A stretch of 64,000 nucleotides of DNA from Rheum nobile (GCA_027886185.1 WOAB01000124.1:1364001-1428000); one strand, 5' to 3'; shown: positions 47,552 through 58,927, counted from the stretch's first letter. Numbers and translations: made by a program. Notes: generated by a model not told the origin, from the sequence alone.

Positions 47552-48407
47552 ACTATAAATTATACAAGTAAGACTTGGCACAATAAGAACATATAACTCT
47601 AATTTCATTTTAGAAAAAAAGAAGAAGCTGATTCTCAATGATTTTTATTGAAAATATGAAAAGGTATATTTTGATCTACTTAATAGTACTTCATTACTTA
47701 TTCGTTTACGTTAGATAGAGCCGATAAAAAATAGATATAATGACTTATAAATTTACTTCAAAGTAAAGAACATTTCTCTGTATTCAATAATATATGTCAT
47801 TTTAGTTTCGACGTGACTATAAAAAAATCATTTTGATATAGTTTTTTCTTCTATAATTTATTAACTACTTAACTCGATGAATTCAAAAATTGCATCAAAA
47901 AAATTAGTATGTGCAATTTTCATAAAAAGCTCGTAACTCGTTAATAAATTATCACCAAAACTCTAATGAAAAAATATTTCATTACAACATTTATAAATTA
48001 AAATGACATTTTTTCCTTAACGGGAAGAATATATGATAATGGTGGATAGTATAGTAATCACCTCCCTCAAATTGGTGTTTCGCAAGTGAAATCAAAGTCT
48101 CCTCCATTTTTCAAGATACAGGTGTGTGCCAATGATCACATAGTAACCTTTTCATGTTTAGAAATAATCTTTTCTAGCCACTAATTTAATTTTTTTAAAA
48201 AAGGCTTATTATTTTTACTTTAGAAAATAATTTCAAAACTTAATTTATTAACATGTACCCATAAACACATTATAACAATCGTTTCAAAATAACTATAAGG
48301 ATTAATTAGACTCTTTCACGCTTATGATCTTAATTAATATTCTTTTTGCTGAATAAAGTTTGAGAGTGTTGTATATCTGCTACCAAAAACAATGATCTTA
48401 ATTAATA
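47552..48407. other. AT-rich spacer with MITE-like remnants
   Basis: Nothing coding. 47,930-48,030 (CGTAACTCGTTAATAAATTATCACC...AAATGACA) resembles 62,465-62,565, so both may be remnants of one small repeat family. Confidence 0.4.
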
Positions 48408-48764
48408 CTCCTTCCGTCCCATTATATAATTCCTCTTTCACAAAATGCACACATATTAAGGAGGAATGAAAGAGAATAATGAAAGTACAACTCCAATTAA
48501 TATAAATCACATCAGTGATTCTTTCCAACTTTCCAACATTTTCATAAAAGGAAAAATCCCCTAATTATATTACATCAACCAATAAGAATTCAACATTAAG
48601 CTCACACAGATTGTGGCTTTTACTTACAATCAAAGTTACCCCAAAATGGGATTCCCTCTCTAATTTAAATAGAGCACATTTCATAACTTCAGCCATTAAT
48701 GCAACAAAAGCTTCAAAAACCTCAAAACACAATCAAAACAGAATTGCATCACTGCCTAATCCTG

Positions 48765-51257
48765 ATGGCTTCAAACTTCAACTTAAATGAAGTGGAAGCA
48801 GGTGGGTTCTAGTTCGATCTTAATCAGTCAGTGTTGGACACTGAAGAAGATGGCCATCCTTTCGATCTTAATCAGCCAGCAATGGAAATGGAAGAAGATC
48901 AACATGAGCACCAACAACCATCAACAGCACAACCAACCAGTCATCATCAGCCTTCAAGGAAAAGGCTCAGCAGTGATCAGAAAATGAACATACTCATGTG
49001 GCTACTTGAGAGGACAAAAGATGGTAAACCTCAACGAGGTTCAATAAGGGCAGTTGCACAGGAGTTCAATGTCACACACAGGTGCATAAGCAAAATATGG
49101 AATACATGTAGAAAACAGAAAGAAGCAGGGCAACAATACAATGTCAGCATAAATTTTCACAACTCATGCAAAAAGAGAACTGAGGTACCATATGTTGATA
49201 TCATTGCACTACATATGGGGGAGAGATCATGCATCAGAGACTTGGCATCCAAGTTGAGCATTGCAAAGAGCACAATGCATAGGATGGTCAAAAGGGGACT
49301 CATAAAGCCACATTCTAATCCACTTCATCCTAAATTGAAGGATGCAAACATAAAGACAAGACTAGAATGGATTTTAGGGCTACTAGAAGGGGACACACCA
49401 GAAACAAAGAGACAATATTATCCAATGTATGACTTTTTGCATTTGGATGAAAAATGGTTTTATCTTAGCAAGAAGTCACACAGAGTCTATCTAGCACAGA
49501 ATGAGAAAGGCAAATACAGAGCTACATGTTCAAGTAAGTGGATTCCCAAAGTAATGTTCAATGCAGTTGTAGCTAGACCAAGATTCAACAGAGAGGGACA
49601 ATGCACATTCGATGGGAAGATTGGTATATTCCTATTTACTTATCAAGAGGCAGCAAAAAGGGCATCCAAAAACAGAGATAAAGGGACAATTGTTACTAAG
49701 CTAGTTGAATCAGTGAATAGGAAAGTAACAAGAAGCATGTTAATCAACCATGTCATTCCAGCAATCAAGGCAAAATGGCCAACACATGAAGACCCCAAAG
49801 TTATATACATACAGCAGGATAATGCAAAGGCACATATTATAGGAACGTATTATCGAAGTATAAACTGCAAGTACAAATCGCACAAATAATTAAACGAAAC
49901 TATACCGAACAATGAACGATTGCAGAGTCGAGAACGAAATCTCTCTCCTTAATTCTGAAAACGTCCCGTATTGCGACGGTTCTTCGACGTTCCGAATCCC
50001 AGGATACAGCTGTAGGACAACTTCGGAATTGCGCAACCAAAAATCCGAAGGCTACGAACCAATTCTGTGGAGCACTCTCAGACTCGATATTTTCGGAAAA
50101 GCAGAGAAGAGGGAGGAAGATTGTTGTTGTGTTATGTATTGGAATGAGAAGCTGATGACTCTATTTAAAGAGTTTCTGGAGGAGAGGAGAACGTTGCAAA
50201 CGGATCTGTATGTTATAACCACAGAATCGGACGTTACATATCTTGTGATTCGGACGTTACAGAAATAGATCTGTCCGTTACAAATCTGTTAGCTGGGTCA
50301 AAGCCCACTAATGGGCTTTTGGATCGGCCCAAAAAGATAGGGCGTTGGCTGGCAAGCCCAAGCCCAAGCCCGATCCGATCCAACCCGGCCCGGCTCGGCT
50401 CGCCCGACCCGACGCGACTCGGCGCGCGTGTGGGCTTGATGAGCTAGGTCCTCTCCCCATTGAAAATGGGTAATGACCCAAGGCCACAACCTTGAGTCCA
50501 TTTCTCCACTATATATGGTGGTATTTCTACCTCCAAACTTCCAATTTGGGACAAGAGTTTTTCCCCCACATTTCCCAAGTTTTGCACTTTATGCAAGCTA
50601 CTTTGGGCCTCCATTTCTCATTCAAACGGAATACATTTTTGTCGTATGAGTACACTACGAGAATGTGCTCGCGTAGAGGAAGCCAATGCTTCCACTTTTC
50701 GGTGTTGACAATGGCCGGAGCCCATCGGAATTATGCCCGAAAAAGTGCCCGGCGCCACATGTTAAAATGAGTTCCAACACATATAAGTCAACATGATGCA
50801 GAATGGCAGCAAGTATATCAACAAGATGATTTCACTTTTATCCTAATCCAACAACCACCAAATAGCCTTAATTTGAACATATTAGATCTAGGGTTTTTTA
50901 GAAGTATACAATCATTGATGCACAAAAAAAATGCCCAAGGATGTTGATAACATGATAGATGCAGTAAATGATGCATTTTATGAGTTAGAGGCCAAAACTC
51001 TAAGTAATGTGTGGATGTCCCTACAATATGTTATGAATGAGATACTAAAATGTAGAGGAGGAAATGATTATGATTTGCCACATGTAAACAAGAACAAGCT
51101 AGAGGCAGAGGGAAACCTACAAGGGGAAATAAGGGCACCTATGGGGGCAGTAATTCAAGCTTGGGATATTGTTCATGGGCATGCAGAACTCAATCAAGCA
51201 GAAGAAGACACTCAAGGGGCAACATTATCACAAGCAGATGAAGGCACTCAATATTAG
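48765..51257 (+). pseudogene. Mariner-like transposase (DD39D), interrupted
   Basis: The likely start is ATG 48765 (MASNFNLNEVEAGGF, then TAG 48810). An open frame continues from ATG 48831. Two helix-turn-helix regions are visible (GSIRAVAQEFNVTHRCISKI and IRDLASKLSIAKSTMHRMVK). Catalytic Asp 1 is in HLDEKWFY (codon 206 from 48831) and Asp 2 in IQQDNAKAH (codon 330). The chain is then cut at 49,837 by a solo LTR and resumes at 50,784 (SQHDAEWQQVYQQDDF). The third Asp, in NILDLGFF, is 39 residues after the second once the LTR is discounted, which is the plant DD39D signature. A run of eight A at 50,924-50,931 shifts the frame before MPKDVDNMIDAVNDAF, with the rest ending at 51,257. In an active copy it would cut and paste mariner elements and related Stowaway MITEs at TA sites. 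This copy is inactive through a stop, an insertion and a frameshift. Confidence 0.92.
49837..50778 (-). mobile_element. Solo LTR (about 942 bp) inside the transposase gene
   Basis: Foreign sequence between ACATA (49832-49836) and ACATA (50779-50783) interrupts the transposase codons for A-H-I|S-Q. On the minus strand it begins (T)GTTGGAACTCATTTTAACAT, a common copia LTR start, and ends TACGTTCCTATAA, which lacks the usual CA. No internal coding region, so probably a solo LTR; family tentative. Confidence 0.65.
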
Positions 51258-51485
51258 GGATGCAGTTACTGTAAGTAGACAATTCTTATATGCAACAACT
51301 TTTGTAATATAAACTCAAACAAAACTAGGAAGTTTTGATAAGTTTCTATCTTTAACATAACTATCAAGTTTTGTTAAAACTAAAAACTCTTTTGTAAGGG
51401 GACACAAATTTTTATAAGGGGGCATAACTTTTTGTAAGGGGACAAAACTGAAATGTAAGAGACATGCATGAACTTTTGGAATTAA

Positions 51486-52457
51486 CATAGAGCAAAGCAC
51501 AATAGTATTCTCAAATGTCCCCAAGCATCACTGAAACAACTCAATTCACACATCAATACACCAGATAAGCCTCATTCAGTCACAAGTGACTGGTTTCTTA
51601 TGGCACATTAAGGCATGAATATAGAAGAATTGTATCTCAGACATGTAAGACTTCATCATTGAAAAAGGGGACAAAAATAAATCATGATTATCCAAATAAT
51701 AGACTGGTACCGAATGCTCGGTGTAAGGCCTAAAGTCCTTATGCTTATAAGGATGAAAAAGACTTATACCAAGATCTGGCACCAGTCTAATTACAAGAAC
51801 ATCATAGATTTCACAACATAAAAAAGGTATACATCTCAGATGTCCCCAAACATCATAGAATCAAGTCCATTATCACAACAATAATATACCTATAAGCCTC
51901 GATATAGTCATATCTGACTGGTTTCTTATGGAACATTACAGATGTGAAAATCATAAGGACTTGAATCTCAGATTAAAAGACTTCATCATAGATTACACAT
52001 CATAAAAAATGGACTTTATCATAGATTGACACAACTTCATTCACATATGCATACATATTAAGGAGGAATGAAAGAGATTAAAGAAAATACAACTCCAATC
52101 AATACAAACCACATCAGTCATACACTTCCAACATTTTCATAAGAGAAAAAATGTCCTAATTATATTACATCAACCAATAAGAATTCAGCAAAATGCTCAC
52201 ACAACTTGTGGCTTAAGATTACAGACTTCTCAAATGCAATTGTATCTCAGATTACAAGAACATCATAGATTACAGAACATAACAAAGGTATAAATCTCAG
52301 ATGTCCCCAAACACCGATGACACAAGTCCATTCTCACAACAATAATATACCTATAAGCCTCAATTCAGTCATATCTGACTGGTTTCTTATGGTACATTAC
52401 AGATATGAAAATCATAAGGACATGAATCTCAGATTAAAAGACTTCATCATAGATTGA
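51486..52457. repeat. Tandem-like repeats in the mariner 3' region
   Basis: ATGTCCCCAA(A/G)CA, CTGACTGGTTTCTTATGG-like and AGACTTCATCAT blocks occur in the same order at about 51,515-51,660, 51,840-52,000 and 52,300-52,450. The last two copies are about 457 bp apart and closely alike. Confidence 0.8.
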
Positions 52458-52490
52458 CACAACTCCATTCACACAACAAACCAAATCATA

Positions 52491-52688
52491 CTCCTTCTGT
52501 CACATAATAAAGTTCATCTTCCATAGAAGGTATGACATAAGAATTAAGAGGACAATATCACAACATTAAAGGGGACAATATCACATAAGCTCATAGAGAC
52601 AGACAAAACTTTTGTAATCTATCAAAGAGGAACAATTTAATGGGACACTAAAAATGGAAAGAGGAACTATATAATGTGCTGGAGGGAG
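52491..52688. mobile_element. Small mariner-related MITE inside the mariner element
   Basis: Left CTCCTTCTGTCACATAATAA; right inverted CTCCCTCCAGCACATTATAT; both resemble the termini of the host mariner. TA at the left border; the right border has TA two bases out. About 200 bp, no ORF. Confidence 0.55.
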
Positions 52689-52719
52689 CATAAGATCAAC
52701 CAATACCAATAGCTCAACC

Positions 52720-52995
52720 AACAGCAACATGCAAAGGGGACAAAACAACCAATATCGAGATGCAACACCACCAATAGATCAACCAATACCAACAGACCAA
52801 CCAGAAGATCAAATTCCATCAACATGCAAATGGGACAGAACAACCAAAATCAACAGATCTGGTAACATCGACATGCAACACCACCAAGAGATCAACCAAT
52901 ACCAACAAAAATGTGACAGAATAACCAAAATCAACAGATCCATAAACATCGACATGCATCACAACCAAGAGATCAACCAATACCAACAGAAAAAA
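52720..52995. repeat. Minisatellite, CAACCAATACCAACAG words
   Basis: Repeats of (A)GATCAACCAATACCAACAG alternate with AACCAAAATCAACAGATC and GACATGCAACACCACCAA. The repeat period is irregular, about 70-80 bp at the higher level. Confidence 0.7.
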
Positions 52996-53060
52996 AGGAC
53001 AGATCAAATGTCATGAACAAATCATCCAAATTGAACATGCAAAGGGGACAGAGTTAGGAA

Positions 53061-53408
53061 TTCAACCAGCATCGGATTCATCGTCACTGATTATAATAAT
53101 CTCAGGGACCCCATGTCGAGCAACACCTTCATCGGCCACTACTTCTTTCTCCGGGGACTTGGAGGGCTGATCTACAATGACTTCTTCCTTTTTGGCTTCA
53201 GGGGCAACCAATCCCTCCACTATATCTTCGGAATAATGGCCACTGAAGCTGTGAACTCATTGGCACTATTTTCCTCATTCGCACTTAGGGTACTGAGAGC
53301 AGACAGAAAGAGACTTCTTCTCAATCCGGGGGGGGGGGGGGGCGTCGTGCAAGAACTGGATGGAGAACCAAGGGGACCATCGTCAGAACTCGTCTGATGA
53401 AAGCTCAT
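53061..53408 (-). pseudogene. Opposite-strand ORF with a SUMO-interaction-like C terminus
   Basis: The minus strand has ATG 53408 (MSFHQTSSDDGPLGSPSSSC), then a 15-C run (53328-53342), then a frame change near 53,240. The final part reads GHYSEDIVEGLVAPEAKKEE, VIVDQPSKSPEKEVVADEG and VPEIIIISDDESDAG, ending at TGA 53061. IIIISDDESD (hydrophobic core plus acidic tail) has the form of a SUMO-interacting motif. Upstream on the minus strand is a leader of tandem 112-122-bp units and a (GA)n tract, ending near the mariner right terminus. It could be a captured host gene head or a second mariner-borne gene. No family recognised; the homopolymer and frame break suggest it is not translated intact. 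Confidence 0.4.
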
Positions 53409-53468
53409 TCTCAATCAAGATCTAGGGTTATAGATTTGGGGTTTTCAAGATTGAGAAGCTCAAGTTAC

Positions 53469-53820
53469 AGATCTAGGGTTTTCAACAAAGATGAGAGCTT
53501 TAGAAGAGAGATTAGCAAGAGAGCGACAAATCTAGGGTTTGTAAAGAGCACAGAGAGATTAGCAAGAAAGCTCGCGTTATAGATCTAGGGTTTTCAACAC
53601 AGGTGAGAGCTTCAGAAGAGAGATTTGCAAGAGAGCTTCAGAGAGCAACGAATCTAGGGTTTGCAAAAAGCACAGAGAAATTAGCAAGAAAGCTCGAGTT
53701 ACAGATCTAGGGTTTTCAACACAGGTGAGAGCTTCAGAAGAGAGATTAGCAAGAGAGCTTCAGAGAGCGGCGGATTTAGGGTTTGCAAAGAGCACAGAGA
53801 GATTAGCAAGAAAGAGAGAG
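53469..53820 (-). repeat. Tandem leader repeats, 112-122 bp, three copies
   Basis: AGATCTAGGGTTTTCAACA starts units at 53469, 53581 and 53703; each contains AGAGATTAGCAAGA(G/A)AG. They lie upstream (minus sense) of the 53,408 ATG and read as AAACCCTAGAT-rich leader sequence on the minus strand. Confidence 0.85.
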
Positions 53821-53841
53821 ATACAGATAAGTGGGAGATGA

Positions 53842-53847
<6 letters not shown>

Positions 53848-53914
<67 letters not shown>
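53848..53914. repeat. (GA)n microsatellite 5
   Basis: About 33 GA units near the right end of the mariner element. Confidence 0.95.
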
Positions 53915-53917
<3 letters not shown>

Positions 53918-54204
53918 AAGAGATTAATCGGTTTTGGGGTAGGTAGATGTTGGGAGAGTAATTAATGGAGGAGAGAGATGGATTTAGGATATTTGGAAGG
54001 TTGTGGATATAAAGTGTAATTTTGGGAAGGGAATAGAGGGTATTTTAGGGTATTTTTTTGGACAAAAATGGAAAGAGGAATAATTTAAGGAGACACTTAA
54101 AATGGAAATAGAAACTATATAATGGGACGGACGGAGTACTCCTTATACTGTTTTTTGGTTTTTTAGTATATGTTTATGGATATATATACTATGTTATTTT
54201 ATAT

Positions 54205-54390
54205 CGGTTTTTCTAGTGTGTGCTCATGGGCACATGCTAACAAACTTAAATAGAAAATTTATCTTCAAAATATTCCCTAATAGAGAATTGATAAACTCTT
54301 AGCAAACAAGATTAAACTAATGGCTAACCAAATAATTGTCAAAAAAAAGAGTTCTTAGAGTGTGTCCATGGGCATACACTAGAAAAAATA
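54205..54390. mobile_element. MULE-type MITE, copy A
   Basis: 186 bp between perfect 9-bp repeats ATTTTATAT (54196-54204, 54391-54399). Ends CGGTTTTTCTAGTGTGTGCT and, inverted, TATTTTTTCTAGTGTATGCC. 9-bp duplications fit Mutator-like elements. Confidence 0.8.
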
Positions 54391-54399
54391 ATTTTATAT

Positions 54400-55207
54400 T
54401 TAATAATAATATTGTTTAGATATTAATATATATTTTTTTGAAATTTTTATTTATTTAATTTTAAAAATGAATTAAAAATAATTTCTAAATTTTAATGTTT
54501 AACGTGTGTTGCAGCTTATAAGGGAAGTCGTTAGTTACCAAACATTATCGTGAAGCAGTTGCGGGTCGGGTTAGCAGACAGGGTGGGGTCCCAAAGAGAC
54601 GTGCGGGTCTATACCCGTACAGACGTCATCAGGCGTATTTCATGACGCAATAATCCTTACTACTCCATCAACAGTTTTGACTCTTCATGGAAGGGGTCAA
54701 CTTGGGCCCCACCTCTGTTGCCATGCGCGCATGCTCACCTCGGTCCCTACTTTAAATCCAACTCATATTGAAGGAAGCGGATTTTATTTTTGGAAAATGG
54801 AAAAAAGAAAAGGAATAAATACTTCATAGAATCATATACCGTTTAGATATTAGTCGTGTAATCACGGTATTTGAATATCACATTGTGTGAAATTTTTCAA
54901 GATAATTACGAGATAGTTTCATCGTGAATATTATAACCAAATCAATCATTCTTGTCAGATTCCGAAGAAAAGTATGATCTAAAATTCATATTTAAACTAA
55001 ATCACGATTTCAAACCACACATTATTATGAAATAAGTATCATATGAAATAAAATAAGATAATATCTTTGATCCAAAATTCCCCAATTGTTATATAAAAGA
55101 TATAATTTGAGTTAAGAATAAGTAGTTCTTTGTACATTGATAGGATTTTGAAGATATATGTATGATTTAATAAGAATATAATTGCCCATATATCTTGTTT
55201 TGTAGAA
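54400..55207. other. Spacer between two MITE copies
   Basis: A moderately GC-rich stretch (54,530-54,760) with no supportable ORF, then AT-rich DNA. Nothing coding seen. Confidence 0.5.
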
Positions 55208-55391
55208 CGATTTTTCTATAGTGTGTCCATGGACACATGCTAATAAATTTAAATAGAAAATTTATTTTTAAAATATTCTCTAATAGAGAATTGATAAACC
55301 CTTAACAAACAAGATTAAACTAATGGCTAATCAAATAATTGTCAAAAAAGAGTTCTTACAGTGTGTCCATGGACACACATTAGAAAAAACA
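55208..55391. mobile_element. MULE-type MITE, copy B
   Basis: 184 bp, same family and orientation as copy A (shared AATAGAGAATTGATAAAC, AAGATTAAACTAATGGCTAA). Flanks TTTGTAGAA / TTTATAGAA match 8 of 9. Each end carries a GTGTGTCCATGGACACA-like palindrome. Confidence 0.8.
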
Positions 55392-56957
55392 TTTATAGAA
55401 ATATATGTACATGGATCAACGTTAAATACATATCTTCCCATTTCCGCCCAAAAAACATTACCAAACCCCATTACCTCCTCTTTGGATAGATGACGTTACT
55501 TAATCACACCTTCCCCAAGTACTTAACCACCCTACTAGTTAATTAAATTCTCGAAATTCTCTTTTGAAGCGATAAAGTCCCGCAATTATAACAAATACAC
55601 AATAAAAATAAAAGTCAACTTAACATTAATTGTTAGATTAGTATACAGAAAGTCAAAATGAAATTGAAGAAGATTAGGTTAGACGTACGTATACACGTAT
55701 CAAACTCCTTGAATTTTGCAACTTGTCGGTATTACGGTTCAGGGGATCTGATTAATGCTTCCAGGCCCCAAGCTTGTTGCTGTACGTCATCACTTTTTAA
55801 TTACTCCTCTTAGCTACCACGTACCGCCTATTTCATTTGACATGGAGTTGTTCACACTTTAAATATGTGACATTTACCCTAATGTTTCCACAATTTTATA
55901 TGTATAAATGCATTTTATATACTTGTTAAATCTCAAGTCAACCTCTTCGTTTTGACATTTACCAAACTCAAACTCAAATTAAATCACTCTTGTATATGAA
56001 GTTGAATCCAAATAAATCTTGGTAGTTGGTGTGTAAGGCCCAAGCACTGATGATACGAGAAATGGGCAACAGCAGATAAATCTTATCTACAATTAGTTTT
56101 GAATTTGAGAGGATTAGTTGTAGTTGGAGCTTTAGAGGTGATTGACAATTATTTTTTTATGCTAAGAGAGTTTGAAGTCCAATAGTAGACCATATTATAA
56201 GGAGGAAAAAATATTTCTTTTTGTTCGCACTCTAATGTTTCTTTGGTTCAGTTATTAATTTTTAGTGTTCAATTTTCAGAATTTTATAGAGCTAAAACTA
56301 GAGTTTTAGAAATATTTTAATATAGTTTTATTCATTATTTTAAAAAATATATAAAATTATTGATCGTTATTAATACTTATTTCTTAATAATTATACATTT
56401 CAGATAGATAGTTCAAATCACTATACTTTAAAAGTTTAAAATATTTAATATTAGTAACCAAATCAAAACAAATAAATACGATAAAATTTTACTAGTTTAA
56501 CATGTAAGTAATTAAAGTACATGATATTCTTACTTGTTAGAGTTTAGATCACATTTTAGAATTTCACCTTTCTCGTTTTAATATAAAAACATAGATTCAT
56601 AATTGAGTTGCTACTCACTTAAGAAAATTTGTACACAAATAATCGAACATATATGCATGAAATCTCCCGAAATAAATATCTCATTTATATGTAAACGTAA
56701 TGGGCCCTTACACTTTTTCACAATGTTGGTTTAAATTTATAATTGACTTAAGCCGATAAAAGCAAAAATCACCTAAAATAAAAATCACACCCCAACAAAC
56801 AAACACCTGGTGTTGGATTAAGCGGGAACGAGGGAAGACGGAGGGGGTGACTAGCTGCTGATGTAATAATGACGTCTTAAAATTTGCGGACACTGATAAA
56901 TGTGAGGCAGGCCAGGTAATTACTAGGGAAGAAGAAGAATGGGATCGAGACAATATT
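55392..56957. other. AT-rich spacer
   Basis: No gene, RNA or terminal-repeat element could be supported. The last 50 bp before the copia element, including GTAATAATGACGTC, look like ordinary intergenic DNA. Confidence 0.5.
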
Positions 56958-57124
56958 TGTAGAGATATGAGGAAACTGATAAACTGTTATTCATAGGAAG
57001 AGATTACATATATAGGGTTTACATGATAAAGATATATCTTGAAGATATAATTTTCTAAAGTAAAGATAACTTAAATAACAATAGAAGATAACAAGAATAT
57101 CTAATTAACTATCTATCCTTAATA
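56958..57124 (-). repeat. 3' LTR of the complete copia element
   Basis: TGTAGAGATATGAGG...CCTTAATA; the terminal CA is mutated to TA. The stop of the RNase H frame (TAG, 57109-57111) lies inside this LTR. Confidence 0.95.
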
Positions 57125-57135
57125 TGCCCCCTCAA
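57125..57135 (-). other. Polypurine tract of the complete copia element
   Basis: TTGAGGGGGCA on the minus strand, directly adjacent to the 3' LTR; the expected plus-strand priming site. Confidence 0.85.
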
Positions 57136-58291
57136 GCGGGACACTGGAACGGAGAGTCCCAGCTTGAAAATTAGCGTATGAAACCTCTGACGGAGTAAGG
57201 GCTTGGTTAGAGCATCTGCCAGTTGATCTTCAGTGCACACATACGCAACTCGGACAACACCCCCTTGAACTTGTTCACGTACAAAATGAAATGCTAAGGC
57301 AATGTGCTTCATTCTGGAGTGAAATACCGGATTAGCACTAAGACTTTTGGCGCCCATATTGTCACACTAAAGAGCTGGTGTCTCAAGCAGTTTCACGGCA
57401 AGTTCAGTCAGCAAAGACGTTACCCATAATAACTCACCACAACAGTCAGCCAGGGCACGGTATTCCGCCTCAGTGGATGAGTGAGCAATCGACTTCTGCT
57501 TTCGCGAGCTCCACGATATTGGTGTTCGTCCAAGATAAAGCAAATACCCCGTAGTAGAAATGAAGTCATCTTTGTCACCAGCCCAGTCCGTATCTGAAAA
57601 GGCGTATAACGACAGTTTACGATCCCGAAATATGACTATACCGTGATCAGCGATGCCATGAATGTACCGAAGGAGACGCTTGAGAGCACTCCAATGTGTT
57701 GTCGTTGGCACCTGCATGAACTGAGAAAGCTTATTGACAGTGAATGCAATGTCTGGCCGAGTGAGTGCCATATATTGTAGACTGTCAATGAGCGTCCTGT
57801 ACTCGATTGGCGTGGTCAGTGGTTGGCCGCAGTGCTTGGTGAGTGCTGAAGTTGTACACATGGGGGTGGAAATGGGCTTGCACGCTGCCATATTAGCCTT
57901 CAGTAACAAATCTGCAATATATTTCTGTTGATGAAGAAAGATGCCTTGAGGATGTTGGGAGACCTCAACACCAAGAAATTATGAGAGGTTGCCCAAATCT
58001 TTTAGAGAGAAGCGACTCGCGAGTGTGTGTATGACCTTTTCTAAGGACGCAGTGTGGCTCCCAGTGATGATTATGTCGTCAACATACACTAGGAGGTAGA
58101 TGATAGCATGCCCGTTCTTGAGGATGAATAGCGACGAGTCTGCGACAGAGTTAGTAAATCCGATCTGGAGCAGGAACAAGCGTAGCTCAGTGTACCATGC
58201 TCGTGGAGCCTACTTGAGACCGTAGATCGCCTTTTTCAGCTTGCATACATGCGTAGGGAATTACTTGTCAACAAAGCCAGGTGGCTGCGAC

Positions 58292-58927
58292 TAGGGGTGA
58301 GCAAATATATCCGATTCGGCTGATTCGATCCGAAAATCCGTCGATCCGTATCCTAAAAATCCGTATCCGAAAATATCCTTTAAGTTTTTATCCGTATCCG
58401 ATCCGATCCGGGTGATTTTGCCGGATACTTGAACCGGATACGGATCGAGATATTTAGCTTACCGGATATCCAAAAATATCCGGTACTATTCATATAATAT
58501 TTATAATCATAAATTTGTTTATTATAACTAATATATTGAGTAATATATTAATAAATTTTACATCCTTAATCACATATTTATATTGTTGTCCAAGTAAAAT
58601 ATTGTAAATACATTTTCATATGAATAATAAGTGTGTATATAATTTAAATCGTACGAACAAATTAAGAAACAACCTACAAATTTTATTTCTTAATTTACAA
58701 ATTTATTACTTTTGAATTTAAAAAATGAATATATTGATTTATTTTTAATAGATTTGTAGTAACCGGATAATTCGGATATCCGGCTCAGATATCCGATCTG
58801 ATCCGGGTCCTTTTTACCGGATATCCGTTTCAAAACGGACCGGATACGGATCGGGGTTTTGTAAATTTTTTGAACCAGATATCCGGTATAACGGATCGGA
58901 TCGGATCGATCCATTTGCTCACCCCTA
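58292..58927. mobile_element. hAT MITE inside the copia RT, 636 bp
   Basis: Ends TAGGGGTGAGCAAA and, inverted, the same 14 bases. Perfect 8-bp duplication GCTGCGAC at 58284-58291 and 58928-58935. Both subterminal regions are packed with GGATATCCG and GGATCGGATC words in both orientations. No transposase. Confidence 0.95.

Larger units (their letters stand above)
48408..54136 (+). mobile_element. Plant mariner-like element (5.7 kb) carrying a transposase gene
   Basis: Ends CTCCTTCCGTCCCATTATAT and, inverted, CTCCGTCCGTCCCATTATAT, flanked by TA (48406-48407, 54137-54138). Contains a DD39D transposase gene on +. Subterminal and internal repeats: 48,448-48,630 resembles 52,046-52,230. A unit of about 457 bp (51,802-52,003 and 52,259-52,457; partial near 51,490-51,700) repeats in the 3' part. 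A related small MITE (52,491-52,688), a CAACCAATACCAACAG minisatellite (52,720-52,990) and an opposite-strand unit (53,061-53,408) also lie inside. A solo LTR splits the transposase. Without it the element is about 4.8 kb. Confidence 0.88.

Noticed and set aside
49912..50268. 118-codon + strand ORF between the transposase halves
   Set aside because: Entirely within the solo LTR that interrupts the transposase.
50870..50872. Loss of the third catalytic Asp of the mariner transposase (NSLNLN where NSPDLN is usual)
   Set aside because: On counting, that position is 34 residues after the second Asp. The plant DD39D residue is the Asp in NILDLGFF, five residues further, and it is present.
53113..53397. 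94-codon + strand ORF
   Set aside because: Reads through the 15-G run and is the shadow of the more gene-like minus-strand unit.
58690..58914. 74-codon minus-strand ORF
   Set aside because: Lies within the hAT MITE subterminal repeats and translates GGATATCCG words.
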